This document shows positions 21,083-31,174 of a stretch of DNA of 64,000 bases, one piece after another. Both the position numbers and the translations under genes were made by a program. Below the pieces are notes generated by a model, which was given only the letters and a program-made list of their open reading frames with translations, was not told the origin of the DNA and did no database searches. This DNA comes from Burkholderiales bacterium. Lineage in GTDB: Bacteria; Pseudomonadota; Gammaproteobacteria; Burkholderiales; Burkholderiaceae_C. Within the stretch, counting starts at the first letter, position 1. Each line of letters opens with the position of its first letter. Location of the stretch: assembly GCA_025350505.1 (NCBI GenBank), contig JANXXS010000410.1, forward strand, positions 1 to 64,000, given 5' to 3'.

Positions 21083-21105
21083 CCGGCGCGGCAGAGGAGC
21101 AGGCC

Positions 21106-22224
21106 ATGGCCCATTGGCAATATCACAACCCCGTCGCCGTGCACTTCGGCGCCGGCGTCCTCGACGCCTTGCCGACCATCCTGCGCGGCAGAAAGGCGAG
21201 CATCGTCACCTTCCCTGAAGCGAAAGGCTTCGGCCTCTTGTCGCGGCTGGAAAAGCTGGTCGGCGCCTCGCTTGTCGGCGTGATCGACCAGACCCGACCG
21301 AACCCCGACGTCGACGGCCTCGACACGCTCTATCGCGCCTTCTGGCGCGAGCATGGCGAGAGCGAGGCGATCGTCGCGGTGGGCGGCGGCAGCGCGCTCG
21401 ATACCGCGAAGGCGCTGATGGTCGGCACCGAGAGCGGCGAGTTCGACGCGCTGGTGACGCTGCTCGCCACCGGCAAGCCGTTCAAGCCGCACCGCGTGAA
21501 GACGCTGATCGCCGTGCCCACGACCTCGGGCACCGGCAGCGAGGTCACCGGCTGGGCGACGGTGTGGCACCGCGCCGCCGGCAAGAAGTATTCGCTGCAC
21601 CTGCCCGAGACCTGGCCCGAGGCGGCGCTGGTCGACCCCGAGCTGACGCTTTCGCTGCCCGCAGGCCCGACGCTCGCCGCCGGCCTCGACGCGCTATCGC
21701 ATGCGCTCGAGTCGATCTGGAACATCAACGCCAACCCGGTCTCCGACAACCACGCCGTCGGCGCAGCGCGGCTCGTTCTCTCGACGCTGCCGCCGCTGAT
21801 GAAGAACATGGGCGACATCGAACTGCGCCGGCGCATGGCGCTCGCGGCGCTGACCGCAGGCCTGGCGTTCTCGAACACGAGAACCGCGCTGGCGCACTCG
21901 ATCTCCTACGACATGACGATGCACCACGGCCTGCCGCACGGCATCGCCTGCTCGTTCACGCTCGGCATGGTGCTGCAACGGGCAATCGGCAAGAGCGCGG
22001 AGCGCGACGCCGTGCTGGCGCGCGTCTTCGACGTGCCGCTGGCGCAGGCGCCCGCCGTCCTGCACGACTTTCTCGAAGGCCTCGGCGTCAGCACGCGCTT
22101 CGAGAGCTACGGCGTGTCGGAGGCCGAATCGGCGCGCATGATCACGACCGCGCTCGACGGCGTGCGCGGCAAGAACTTCATCGGCGCGTCGAGCGCCGCA
22201 GCGAACACCGGAGCCACCGCATGA
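21106..22224 (+). CDS. phosphonate metabolism-associated iron-containing alcohol dehydrogenase
   Basis: GGGSALDTAKALM, PTTSGTGSEVT, TMHHGLPHGIACSFTLG (metal-binding His); sits between phnA and phnY. Confidence 0.88.
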   Translation: MAHWQYHNPVAVHFGAGVLDALPTILRGRKASIVTFPEAKGFGLLSRLEKLVGASLVGVIDQTRPNPDVDGLDTLYRAFWREHGESEAIVAVGGGSALDTAKALMVGTESGEFDALVTLLATGKPFKPHRVKTLIAVPTTSGTGSEVTGWATVWHRAAGKKYSLHLPETWPEAALVDPELTLSLPAGPTLAAGLDALSHALESIWNINANPVSDNHAVGAARLVLSTLPPLMKNMGDIELRRRMALAALTAGLAFSNTRTALAHSISYDMTMHHGLPHGIACSFTLGMVLQRAIGKSAERDAVLARVFDVPLAQAPAVLHDFLEGLGVSTRFESYGVSEAESARMITTALDGVRGKNFIGASSAAANTGATA

Positions 22225-23657
22225 ATGCCAGGGAATTGCGCCGCGAGGCGATGCGGATCGGCGGCGAGCAGGTCCATCGCGACCGCGTCATCGAGGTCTT
22301 CAATCCGTACACCGAGCAGCTGATCGGCACCGTGCCGAAAGCGACGCTCGAAGACATCAAGCGCGCCTTCGCCATCGCCAAGGCATTCAAGTCGAAGCTG
22401 ACACGCTTCGATCGCGCCGCGGTGCTGAACAAGGCTGCGGCGATCGTGCGCAACCGCACGGCAGAGCTCTCCGACCTGATCACCGCCGAGAGCGGCCTTT
22501 GCAAGAAGGACTCGCTCTACGAGATCGGCCGGGTCAGCGACGTGCTGCTGTTCGGCGCCAGCGAGTGCCTGAAGGACGACGGCCAGATCTTTTCCTGCGA
22601 CCTCACGCCGCACGGCAAGAAGCGCCGCGTCTACACCCAGCGCGACCCGCTGCTCGGCGTGATCAGCGCGATCACGCCGTTCAACCACCCGATGAACCAG
22701 GTAGCGCACAAGGTCGTGCCCGCGATCGTCACCAACAACCGGATGGTGCTGAAGCCCTCCGAGAAGGTGCCGTTCTCGGCGATCGTGCTCGCCGACATCC
22801 TCTACGAAGCGGGGCTGCCGCCGGAGATGGTCCAGGTCGTCACCGGCGATCCGCGGGAGATCGCCGACGAGCTGATCACCAACGAGCACGTCGACCTCGT
22901 CACCTTCACCGGCGGCGTGGCGATCGGTAAGTACATCGCCTCGAAGGCCGGCTACCGGCGCATGGTGCTCGAGCTCGGCGGCAACGACCCGATCATCGTC
23001 ATGGAAGACGCCGACCTCGAAGAGGCGGCGACTCTGGCCACCGCCGGCTCGTACAAGAACTCGGGCCAGCGTTGCACCGCGGTCAAGCGGATGCTGGTCC
23101 AGTCTTCGGTGGCCGACCGCTTCGTCGAGCTGCTCGTCGCCAGGACGAAGGCCTGGTCGTACGGCGACCCGATGGACGCCAAACTCGACATGGGCACCGT
23201 GATCGACGAGAACGCGGCTCGCTATTGCGAAGACAGGGTCAACGAGGCGGTCGCGCGCGGCGCCGAACTGCTGGTCGGCAATCAGCGGCGCGGCGCGCTC
23301 TATTCGCCGACGGTGGTCGACCACGTCACCCAGGACATGCCGCTGGTGCTGCATGAAACCTTCGGCCCGGTCTCGCCGGTGATCCGCTTCGACACCATCG
23401 ACGACGCGATCCGCCTTTCCAACTCGACCGCGTTCGGCCTCTCCTCGGCCGTGTGCACGAACCGGCTCGACTACATCTCGCGCTTCGTCTCCGAGCTGGA
23501 AGTCGGCTCGGTCAATGTCCGCGAGGTGCCGGGCTATCGGCTCGAGCTCACGCCCTTCGGCGGCATCAAGGATTCGGGACTCGGCTACAAGGAAGGCGTG
23601 CAGGAAGCCGTGAAGAGCTTCACCAACATCAAGACCTATTCGCTGCCCTGGGTCTGA
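22221..23657 (+). CDS. phnY: phosphonoacetaldehyde dehydrogenase (NAD-dependent aldehyde dehydrogenase)
   Basis: ITPFNHPMNQVAHKVVPAI, LELGGNDPIIVMEDADL, NSGQRCTAVKR (catalytic Cys); ATGA overlap with Fe-ADH. Confidence 0.9.
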   Translation: MNARELRREAMRIGGEQVHRDRVIEVFNPYTEQLIGTVPKATLEDIKRAFAIAKAFKSKLTRFDRAAVLNKAAAIVRNRTAELSDLITAESGLCKKDSLYEIGRVSDVLLFGASECLKDDGQIFSCDLTPHGKKRRVYTQRDPLLGVISAITPFNHPMNQVAHKVVPAIVTNNRMVLKPSEKVPFSAIVLADILYEAGLPPEMVQVVTGDPREIADELITNEHVDLVTFTGGVAIGKYIASKAGYRRMVLELGGNDPIIVMEDADLEEAATLATAGSYKNSGQRCTAVKRMLVQSSVADRFVELLVARTKAWSYGDPMDAKLDMGTVIDENAARYCEDRVNEAVARGAELLVGNQRRGALYSPTVVDHVTQDMPLVLHETFGPVSPVIRFDTIDDAIRLSNSTAFGLSSAVCTNRLDYISRFVSELEVGSVNVREVPGYRLELTPFGGIKDSGLGYKEGVQEAVKSFTNIKTYSLPWV

Positions 23658-23680
23658 ACCCGGGCGGAGCGTCCGAACCG

Positions 23681-24649
23681 ATGCGCCTTTCGACCTTCGC
23701 CTTCCTGCACCCGATCGAAGCGGCGCAGGTTCGGGTTTTTCGCGACGCCTTTGCCGGCGTCGAGTTCCTGCAGCTCGACGGCGACGCGCTGCCGCAGGGA
23801 CTGGAGCGCGCCGAGGCCGGAGCCATCGCCTGGATCGGGCCGCCCATCGACGACATCCTCGACGCGGCGACCAGGCTGCGATGGCTGCATCAGCGCGGCG
23901 CCGGCATCGACCGCATCTCGACGCCGAAATTCGTCGCCAGCGACCTGGTGCTCACCAACGGCAGCGGCAACCACGCGATCAACATCGCGGAACACGTGCT
24001 GGGGCTGATGCTTGCCTTCGCGCGGCAGCTGCCGGCGCTGCTGCGCGCGCAGGATGCGCGGCAATGGCAGCCGCCGCCGGTCGAGACCCTGTTCGAGCTT
24101 TCCGGGCAGACGCTGGCCGTGGTCGGCGCCGGCGCACTCGGTGGCGCGGTCGCCGAGCGTGCGGCCGCGTTCGGCATGCGCGTGCACGGCGTTCGCCGCG
24201 CGCCGGCGGGCGACCTGCCACCCGGGTTCGCGTCGATGACGGCGACCGCGATGATCGACACCGTGCTGTGCGACGCCGACCACGTCGTCATCACCCTGCC
24301 TCTCACGGCCGAGACACAGGGGCTCTTCTCGACCGCGCGCCTCGCGGCGATGAAGCCGGGAGCACATCTCTACAACGTCGGCCGCGGCGGCATCGTCGAT
24401 CACGCGGCACTGCTCGCGGCGCTGCGCTCCGGCCACGTCGCCGGCGCCGGGCTCGACGTCACGGACCCCGAGCCGCTGCCCGCCGACTCGCCGCTCTGGG
24501 CCGAGCCGAACGTGATCGTCACCGCGCATTCCTCGGGCCTCACGCCGCGCTCGTACGATCGCTACCAGGCGCTGCTGCTCGACAACATCCGCCGCTTCGC
24601 GCGCGGCGAGCCGCTGCTGAACATCGTCGACAAGCGACTCGGTTACTGA
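23681..24649 (+). CDS. D-2-hydroxyacid dehydrogenase family protein (phosphonate locus)
   Basis: NAD-binding VVGAGALGGAVAERAAAFGMRVHGVRR; GAHLYNVGRGGIVDHAALLAAL; AGLDVTDPEPLPADSPLW. Confidence 0.85.
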   Translation: MRLSTFAFLHPIEAAQVRVFRDAFAGVEFLQLDGDALPQGLERAEAGAIAWIGPPIDDILDAATRLRWLHQRGAGIDRISTPKFVASDLVLTNGSGNHAINIAEHVLGLMLAFARQLPALLRAQDARQWQPPPVETLFELSGQTLAVVGAGALGGAVAERAAAFGMRVHGVRRAPAGDLPPGFASMTATAMIDTVLCDADHVVITLPLTAETQGLFSTARLAAMKPGAHLYNVGRGGIVDHAALLAALRSGHVAGAGLDVTDPEPLPADSPLWAEPNVIVTAHSSGLTPRSYDRYQALLLDNIRRFARGEPLLNIVDKRLGY

Positions 24650-24667
24650 GCAGGCTCGCGCGCCGGG

Positions 24668-25309
24668 TTACTTTTTCGCGCTGCTCGCGGCGCCGGCTGG
24701 CGGCACGGGCGCCGGCACCCGGTTCCTGACCGGCGGGATCGCCTGCAGGTAGGCGAAGATCGCGTCGAGGTCGGCATCGTTGAAGTTCTTGTAGGCCGGG
24801 ATCGGCATCGGCGGCAGCACCTCACGACCGAAGCCGAGATGCTTGCCGGTGCGCATCGTGTCGGCGAACTGCTTGGCGGTCCAGCGGCCGAGACCGGTTT
24901 CGCCGTCAGGCGTCAGGTTCGCGGTGAAGCTGACGCCCCAGGGCCCCGCCCAGGCGGTGTTTGTCGCCGACGAGACGACCAGCCACGGCCCGTCGGGCAG
25001 CTTCGGAACCGGCGGCATCGACAGCGATTGCGGGTGGCCGGAGAGCAGCCGGGTCAGGTCGGGCTCGGGGCCGTTCTTGCCCATCTTCAGCGGCGTGTGG
25101 CAGTCGCCGCAGCCACCGGTCTCGACGAGATAGCGGCCGCGCAGCACCCGGTCGACGGGCGGCGCCGGCGTCACGGGCTTGTTCAGCACACCGCCGCCGG
25201 GAACGCGCTCGACGACCGCTGCTGGCGCGAGCGCGTCGGCCGCGCCAGCCGATTGCGCGAGGCCGACAGCGGCGCCGGCAAGAAGAACCATCCACTTCCA
25301 ATCCGCCAT
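24668..25309 (-). CDS. c-type cytochrome
   Basis: Signal peptide, heme site CGDCH, C-terminal MPIPAYKNFNDADLDAIFAYLQAIPPVRNRVP. Confidence 0.85.
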   Translation of the reverse strand: MADWKWMVLLAGAAVGLAQSAGAADALAPAAVVERVPGGGVLNKPVTPAPPVDRVLRGRYLVETGGCGDCHTPLKMGKNGPEPDLTRLLSGHPQSLSMPPVPKLPDGPWLVVSSATNTAWAGPWGVSFTANLTPDGETGLGRWTAKQFADTMRTGKHLGFGREVLPPMPIPAYKNFNDADLDAIFAYLQAIPPVRNRVPAPVPPAGAASSAKK

Positions 25310-25317
25310 CGTCGCCC

Positions 25318-27315
25318 TCACTCGAACTCGACCAGCGCCACGCCTTCGTCGACCTGGTCGCCGGCGGCGTAGCGGAACGACTTCACCGTACCGGCGCGCG
25401 GCGCGCTGATGGTGTGCTCCATCTTCATCGCCTCGAGCACGAGCAAGGGCGCGCCCTTGTCGACCGCCGCACCCGGCTTGGCGAGCAAGGCGATCACCTT
25501 GCCCGGCATCGGCGAGATCAGACCCGTACCTTCTTCCTCGCGCTCGGCGCCGACGACACCGAGCGGATCGATGAACTGCAACACGAGGACGCGGCCGCCG
25601 ACGAAGACGTGGCGACGATCGCCGGCGGCGATCACGCTCGCAGCGACCCGTCGCTCGCCGAGCGTGGCCGTCAGCAGACCATGCCCGTGCGTGTGCACCG
25701 ACGCGGGCTGCGAGGCGCCGGCGATGGCGAGCGTCCAGCCCCCTTCGGGCCGGGTCAACGCATCGACCTCGCGCGAATCGTCGCCGAGGCGAAAAATCAT
25801 GCGCCGCGCCGCGCGGCCGTTGACGCGCCAGCCGTCCGGCAGCGCCCATGGCGATCCGGCGCCGTGCGTCGCCGTGGCGGCATCGCGCGCCGTCTTCGCG
25901 TCGCGCTCGAGCTCGGCCAGCGCGGCGACGAGCCAGACGTCACCGCCCGCCGGCGCCGGCGCGGCAAACAGCGCCTCGTGCTCGCGCTCGATCAGCGCCG
26001 TATCGAGCCGGCCTTCAGCGAACGACGGCGTGGCGATCAGCCGGCCGAGAAACTCGACGTTGTTGGCGACGCCGACGATGCGGTAGCTGGCCAGCGCGTC
26101 GCGCATGCGCGCCAGTGCCGCGGCACGGCTGTCGTCGTGGACGATCAGCTTGGCGATCATCGGGTCGTAGAACGGCGTGATCGAGTCGCCCTCTTCCACG
26201 CCGGTGTCGACGCGCACGTGCGCCGATTCGCGCGGCGGCATCAGGTAGACGAGCTTGCCGGTCGAGGGCAGGAAGCCGCGCTCGGGATCCTCGGCATAGA
26301 CCCGCGCCTCGATCGCATGGCCCGAGATCGCCAGCTCGTCCTGGTGTTTGGGCAGGCGCTCGCCCGAGGCGACGCGCAGCTGCCACTCGACCAGGTCGAG
26401 ACCGGTGATCATTTCGGTGACCGGGTGCTCGACCTGGAGCCGCGTATTCATCTCCATGAAGTAGAAGCGGCCGTCGGGATGGGCGATGAACTCGACCGTG
26501 CCGGCACCGACGTAGCCGACGGCCTTGGCCGCTTCGACCGCGGCCTGGCCCATGGCCGCGCGGCGCTCGGTCGTCATGCCCGGCGCCGGCGCTTCCTCGA
26601 GCACTTTCTGGTGGCGCCGCTGCACCGAGCAGTCGCGCTCGAAGAGATAGACGCATTCGCCGAAGCTGTCGGCGAAGACCTGGATCTCGATGTGCCGGGG
26701 CTTCAGCACGTATTGCTCGACCAGCACGCGGTCGTCGCCGAAAGCGCTCTTCGCCTCGCGTTGGCAAGAGGCCAGCGCGGCCGCGAAATCGGCCGCCGCA
26801 TCGACCCGTCGCATGCCCTTGCCGCCACCGCCGGCGCTCGCCTTGATCAGCACGGGAAAGCCGATCCGCCCGGCTTCCCTTGCGAGCAGCGCCGGGTCCT
26901 GGTCGTTGCCGTGGTAGCCGGGCGTGAGCGGCACGCCGGCCTTTTCCATCAGCGTCTTGGCCGCCGACTTCGAGCCCATCGCGCGGATCGCCGAGGGCGG
27001 CGGGCCGATGAAGACGATGCCTTCCTTCGCGCATTCTTCGGCGAAGGCGTCGTTCTCCGACAGGAAGCCGTAGCCCGGATGAATCGACTGCGCGCCAGTC
27101 GCCTTCGCGGCCGCGATGATCTTCGCGCCGACCAGGTAGGACTCGCGCGCCGCGGCCGGCCCGATCCGCACCGCTTCGTCGGCGAGGCGAACGTGGCGCG
27201 CCTGCACGTCGGCGTCGGAAAACACCGCGACGGTGGCGATGCCCATCTTGCGCGCCGTCTTGATGACGCGGCAGGCAATCTCGCCGCGGTTGGCGATCAG
27301 GATCTTGGTGAACAT
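25318..27315 (-). CDS. mccA: 3-methylcrotonyl-CoA carboxylase alpha (biotin-containing) subunit
   Basis: MFTKILIANRGEIACRVIKTARKMGI biotin carboxylase domain, C-terminal biotinyl site LEAMKMEH; adjacent to mccB. Confidence 0.92.
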   Translation of the reverse strand: MFTKILIANRGEIACRVIKTARKMGIATVAVFSDADVQARHVRLADEAVRIGPAAARESYLVGAKIIAAAKATGAQSIHPGYGFLSENDAFAEECAKEGIVFIGPPPSAIRAMGSKSAAKTLMEKAGVPLTPGYHGNDQDPALLAREAGRIGFPVLIKASAGGGGKGMRRVDAAADFAAALASCQREAKSAFGDDRVLVEQYVLKPRHIEIQVFADSFGECVYLFERDCSVQRRHQKVLEEAPAPGMTTERRAAMGQAAVEAAKAVGYVGAGTVEFIAHPDGRFYFMEMNTRLQVEHPVTEMITGLDLVEWQLRVASGERLPKHQDELAISGHAIEARVYAEDPERGFLPSTGKLVYLMPPRESAHVRVDTGVEEGDSITPFYDPMIAKLIVHDDSRAAALARMRDALASYRIVGVANNVEFLGRLIATPSFAEGRLDTALIEREHEALFAAPAPAGGDVWLVAALAELERDAKTARDAATATHGAGSPWALPDGWRVNGRAARRMIFRLGDDSREVDALTRPEGGWTLAIAGASQPASVHTHGHGLLTATLGERRVAASVIAAGDRRHVFVGGRVLVLQFIDPLGVVGAEREEEGTGLISPMPGKVIALLAKPGAAVDKGAPLLVLEAMKMEHTISAPRAGTVKSFRYAAGDQVDEGVALVEFE

Positions 27316-27362
27316 GCTCGTCCTCGTTGCTGGCGTCCGCGTTGTTCTTCTGTGCTCATGCA

Positions 27363-27468
27363 GCATCGGGTCAGGGTGCCCTGCTCCGCTCCATGTCCCC
27401 CGATCCAGGGCTGAAGCCCTGGCTCTCCTCCTAGTACTTCCGCTCCGCAGGGCACCCTACCCCGATGC
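27363..27468 (-). repeat. modular palindromic element, unit 1 (106 bp)
   Basis: Outer arms 27363-27384 / 27447-27468 complementary 20 of 22; internal hairpin CCAGGGC-TGAA-GCCCTGG 27405-27422; conserved segments GGAGCGGAAGTACTAGGAGGAG and CGGGGGACATGGAGCGGA on the minus strand. Confidence 0.85.
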
Positions 27469-27506
27469 GACCGACACGTGCGTGCGATGTCGCGCGGGCA
27501 CCAGTC

Positions 27507-27626
27507 CGGACTTGGGTGAGTAGGCGGCGTGCGGAGCGGAAGTATTAGGAGGAGGCGAGCGCCAAGCTTGCTTGGTGCTCGCCGGGGGACATGGAGCGGA
27601 GCACGCCGCCTGCTCGCCCAAGTCCG
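27507..27626 (+). repeat. modular palindromic element, unit 2 (120 bp), inverted relative to unit 1
   Basis: Outer arms 27507-27532 / 27601-27626 complementary 24 of 26 plus two G-T wobbles; internal 13-bp hairpin GGCGAGCGCCAAG-CTTG-CTTGGTGCTCGCC 27554-27583; conserved segments GGAGCGGAAGTATTAGGAGGA and GGGGGACATGGAGCGGA. Confidence 0.85.
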
Positions 27627-27646
27627 CGTATGGACCGGCATCCCGA

Positions 27647-29254
27647 TCACATCCGGAACACACCGAACTTCGTCGCCGGAATCGGCGCGTTCAGCGTGGC
27701 CGCCAAGGAAAGGCCGAGAACCCGGCGCGTGTCGGCCGGGTCCATCACGCCGTCGTCCCACAGGCGCGCGCTGGCGTAGTACGGATGACCCTGGTGCTCG
27801 TACTGCTCGAGCAGCGGCGCCTTGAAGGCACGCTCTTCTTCCGCCGACCACGAGCCGCCGCGCGCCTCGATGCCGTCGCGCTTGACGGTGGCGAGCACGG
27901 CCGAGGCCTGCTCGCCGCCCATGACGCTGATGCGCGCGTTCGGCCACATCCACAAGAAACGCGGCGAATAGGCGCGGCCGCACATGCCGTAGTTGCCGGC
28001 GCCGAACGAGCCGCCGATCAGCACCGTGAGCTTGGGCACCTGCGCCGTCGCCACCGCCGTAACCATCTTCGCGCCGTCGCGGGCGATGCCGGCGTTCTCG
28101 ACCTTCTTGCCGACCATGAAGCCGGTGATGTTCTGCAGAAAGAGCAGCGGCACGCGTCGCTCGCAGCAGAGCTCGATGAAGTGGGCGCCCTTCTGCGCGC
28201 TCTCGGAAAAGAGGATGCCGTTGTTGGCGATGATGCCGACCGGCATGCCATACAGGCGCGCAAAGCCGGTCACCAGCGTCGCGCCGTAGCGCGACTTGAA
28301 CTCGTCGAGCCGCGAGCCGTCGACGATGCGGGCGATGACCTCGCGCACGTCGTAGGGCTTGCGCGTGTCCTGCGGGATCACGCCGTAGATCTCCTTCGGG
28401 TCGTAGAGCGGCTCTTCGCTCGGCTCGATCGTCACCGTCTCGGGCTTTCGCCGGTTGAGGCTGGCGACGATGCGCCGGGCAATTGCCAGCGCGTGCCGAT
28501 CGTCGTCGGCCAGGTGATCGGCCACGCCCGAGAGCCGCGTGTGCACATCGCCGCCGCCGAGCTCTTCGGCCGTGACGATCTCGCCGATCGCCGCCTTCAC
28601 CAATGGCGGCCCGCCGAGAAAGATCGTGCCCTGGTTCTTGACGATGATGGTCTCGTCGCTCATCGCCGGCACGTAGGCGCCGCCGGCCGTGCACGAGCCC
28701 ATCACGACGGCGATCTGGGCGATGCCCTGCGCGCTCATGTTGGCCTGGTTGAAGAAGATGCGGCCGAAGTGCTCGCGGTCGGGAAAGACCTCGTCCTGGC
28801 GCGGCAGGAAGGCGCCGCCGGAATCGACGAGGTAGATGCACGGCAGCCGGTTCTGCATCGCGATCTCTTGCGCGCGCAGGTGCTTTTTCACCGTCATCGG
28901 GTAGTAGGTGCCGCCCTTGACCGTCGCGTCGTTGGCGACGACCATCACCTCCTGCCCGTGCACCCGGCCGATGCCGGCGATCATGCCCGCGGCCGGGGCC
29001 TCGCCGTCGTACATGCCGTAGGCGGCGAGCTGGCCGATCTCGAGAAAGGGCGAGCCGGCGTCGAGCAGGCCGTCGACCCGCTCGCGAGGCAACAGCTTGC
29101 CGCGCGCCGCGTGCCGCTCACGCGACTTGGCGTCGCCGCCAAGTGCGATCTCGGCCGCACGGGCGCGCAGGTCGTCGACCTGCTTCTGCAGGAAGGCGGC
29201 ATTGGCCCTGAAATCCTCCGAGCGCGTGTCGATGCGCGACTTCAACGCGGGCAT
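27647..29254 (-). CDS. mccB: 3-methylcrotonyl-CoA carboxylase beta (carboxyltransferase) subunit
   Basis: Carboxyltransferase motifs [110 protein letters not shown]. Confidence 0.95.
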   Translation of the reverse strand: MPALKSRIDTRSEDFRANAAFLQKQVDDLRARAAEIALGGDAKSRERHAARGKLLPRERVDGLLDAGSPFLEIGQLAAYGMYDGEAPAAGMIAGIGRVHGQEVMVVANDATVKGGTYYPMTVKKHLRAQEIAMQNRLPCIYLVDSGGAFLPRQDEVFPDREHFGRIFFNQANMSAQGIAQIAVVMGSCTAGGAYVPAMSDETIIVKNQGTIFLGGPPLVKAAIGEIVTAEELGGGDVHTRLSGVADHLADDDRHALAIARRIVASLNRRKPETVTIEPSEEPLYDPKEIYGVIPQDTRKPYDVREVIARIVDGSRLDEFKSRYGATLVTGFARLYGMPVGIIANNGILFSESAQKGAHFIELCCERRVPLLFLQNITGFMVGKKVENAGIARDGAKMVTAVATAQVPKLTVLIGGSFGAGNYGMCGRAYSPRFLWMWPNARISVMGGEQASAVLATVKRDGIEARGGSWSAEEERAFKAPLLEQYEHQGHPYYASARLWDDGVMDPADTRRVLGLSLAATLNAPIPATKFGVFRM

Positions 29255-29335
29255 GGTCTCCTGCTTGTCGTTGTGGTGCCGGGACCCGGAGCTTAACGTC
29301 GCCGCCGAAGGGGTCGGCGCGAGGCGGGTGCCCGG

Positions 29336-31174
29336 TCAGCCAAGCAAGGTCACGAGCAGCCCGGCGATGCCGAGGCCGAGCGCGGCCAGCGCGTCGCCGG
29401 CGATCAGCCCGCCGCCGAGCAACGAAGTGCTGCTCATGTCCTCGGGCAGCACCGCCCCGCCGGGGGCGGGCTTGGCCCTGGGCAGCGAGTTGAAGAAGCT
29501 GGACACGATGCCGCCGGCGCCGAGCCAGAGCGAGGTCGGCAGGTTGACGAAGCCGCCGAACGAGAACGCGTAGGGCGAAGGCAGGACCACCGCGTCGAGC
29601 AGGAAATCGACGCTGAAGCCGAGCTTGCCGCGCGCCACGAAGCGCCGGTAGCCGCCGTGCGCGCGGATCAGCTTGCGCAGCAGCTCGATCGCCAGGCCGA
29701 TCGCCACGCCCACCCAGATCGCGGTGCGCTGGTAGGGCTTGTCGTCGGTCAGGCTGCGAAGCACGCCGACGAGCTTGTAGGTCATCGCCGCGCTCCACTG
29801 CGCCGGCTGCTCGGCGGCGCTCATCGCCGTCTGGTCGAGCAGCAACACCGGATAGGCGGCCATGAACAGGCGCGCGAAGCCGACCGAAAGCAGCGCGCCC
29901 ATCAGGATGCCGGCCACCTGGTAGCGGAACTGCACGACGCGATTGGTGCCGAGCCGCCAGCCGGTCGAACGGTCCTGCTGCATGTCGCTGGCGACGCTGG
30001 TCGACACCAGCAGCACGGCGCCCGCCATGAGGCCGACACCCGGATCCTTCAGGCCGAGCGCCGCCATCATGACGATGCAGACGACGAAGGCCGACGAGAT
30101 CGGGGCCGAGTCGCTGACGCCGGCGGCGATGCCGTTGACGACCGCGAACACGAACACCAGCGCCACCGCGAAGACCAGGTAGCCGACCGGCTGGCCGAGC
30201 ACCCAATGCCCGGTGACGACGATGCCGATACCCCAGCATGCCACCCAGAGGGCGAGGCGAAGCGTGTTGATGCGCTTCCAGTCCGGTCCGCCTTCGGGTG
30301 CTGCCACGGCAGCGGCGGGCTGGCGCAGCCGCTGCACGGCCTGCCACGAGATCAGGCCGAGGTCGACGATGGCCGCCCCCATGATCGTGCCGAGGGCGAT
30401 CAGAAAGGTGATCTTGCGGAACGGGTCGCCCTCGTGCAGCCAGCCGATCGACACGAAGTACGGCGCCAGCGCCCGGCCGAGCAGGCCGCCGAGGATGGCC
30501 GGGACGCCGATGCGCGCGCCGACGACCATGCCGGCGCCGAAGGTCGAGGTCGAGAGCTCGATGGCGCCGAGTACCGCGACCTTGGCCGAGGCGATGCCGC
30601 AGGCAAGCCCGACGGCGATGCCGGTGCCGAGCTGGCCGACCGAGGCGCGCAGCAGCACGGGGTCGGTGAGCGCGCGCAAGATGTTGGCGACTGCCAGTCC
30701 CGACGGGAAGCTAAGCTGCATGCGATCGACCAGGATCGGCGTATACAGCATGCCCACGCCGGCGCCGAACATGCCGATGCACAGCATGTAAAGCACGAGC
30801 TGCCATATCGGCGGCTGCGCCAGGCCCATCCAGACCATGGCCTGGATCAGCACGCCCATCGCGCTCATGCCGGCCACCGAGGCCGCGGCCGTCTGCATGT
30901 AGTTGACGCCGTGCTTGCCCTCGGCGCCGTAGCCGAAGGTCACGGTCGAGCCGAGGATGCCGGCCAGCACCTGCCCGCCGACGAAGAAGCCGAGCGAGAA
31001 GTTCATGTACGAGGCGGTCACACCGCCCAGCGGGCCGAGCACGAAGATGCCGAGCCCGACCAGCAGCAGGTGGTACTTCCAGGTGCCCCGAGTCGGCAGC
31101 CAGGCCCAGCGCGGAGCCGCATCGGGGGGTGTGCGGACGGCGGCGACCGGCAGGGCGGCGGTGGGTGTGCTCAT
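29336..31174 (-). CDS. OPT family oligopeptide transporter
   Basis: 612-aa polytopic protein, FPSGLAVANILRALTD, GKHGVNYMQTAAASVAGMSAMGVLIQAM, GLKDPGVGLMAGAVLLVSTSVASDMQQDRSTGWRLGTNR. Confidence 0.87.
   Translation of the reverse strand: MSTPTAALPVAAVRTPPDAAPRWAWLPTRGTWKYHLLLVGLGIFVLGPLGGVTASYMNFSLGFFVGGQVLAGILGSTVTFGYGAEGKHGVNYMQTAAASVAGMSAMGVLIQAMVWMGLAQPPIWQLVLYMLCIGMFGAGVGMLYTPILVDRMQLSFPSGLAVANILRALTDPVLLRASVGQLGTGIAVGLACGIASAKVAVLGAIELSTSTFGAGMVVGARIGVPAILGGLLGRALAPYFVSIGWLHEGDPFRKITFLIALGTIMGAAIVDLGLISWQAVQRLRQPAAAVAAPEGGPDWKRINTLRLALWVACWGIGIVVTGHWVLGQPVGYLVFAVALVFVFAVVNGIAAGVSDSAPISSAFVVCIVMMAALGLKDPGVGLMAGAVLLVSTSVASDMQQDRSTGWRLGTNRVVQFRYQVAGILMGALLSVGFARLFMAAYPVLLLDQTAMSAAEQPAQWSAAMTYKLVGVLRSLTDDKPYQRTAIWVGVAIGLAIELLRKLIRAHGGYRRFVARGKLGFSVDFLLDAVVLPSPYAFSFGGFVNLPTSLWLGAGGIVSSFFNSLPRAKPAPGGAVLPEDMSSTSLLGGGLIAGDALAALGLGIAGLLVTLLG

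Noticed and set aside
24961-27414. 817-aa plus-strand ORF
   Set aside because: Antisense to the convincing mccA gene; no recognisable domain.
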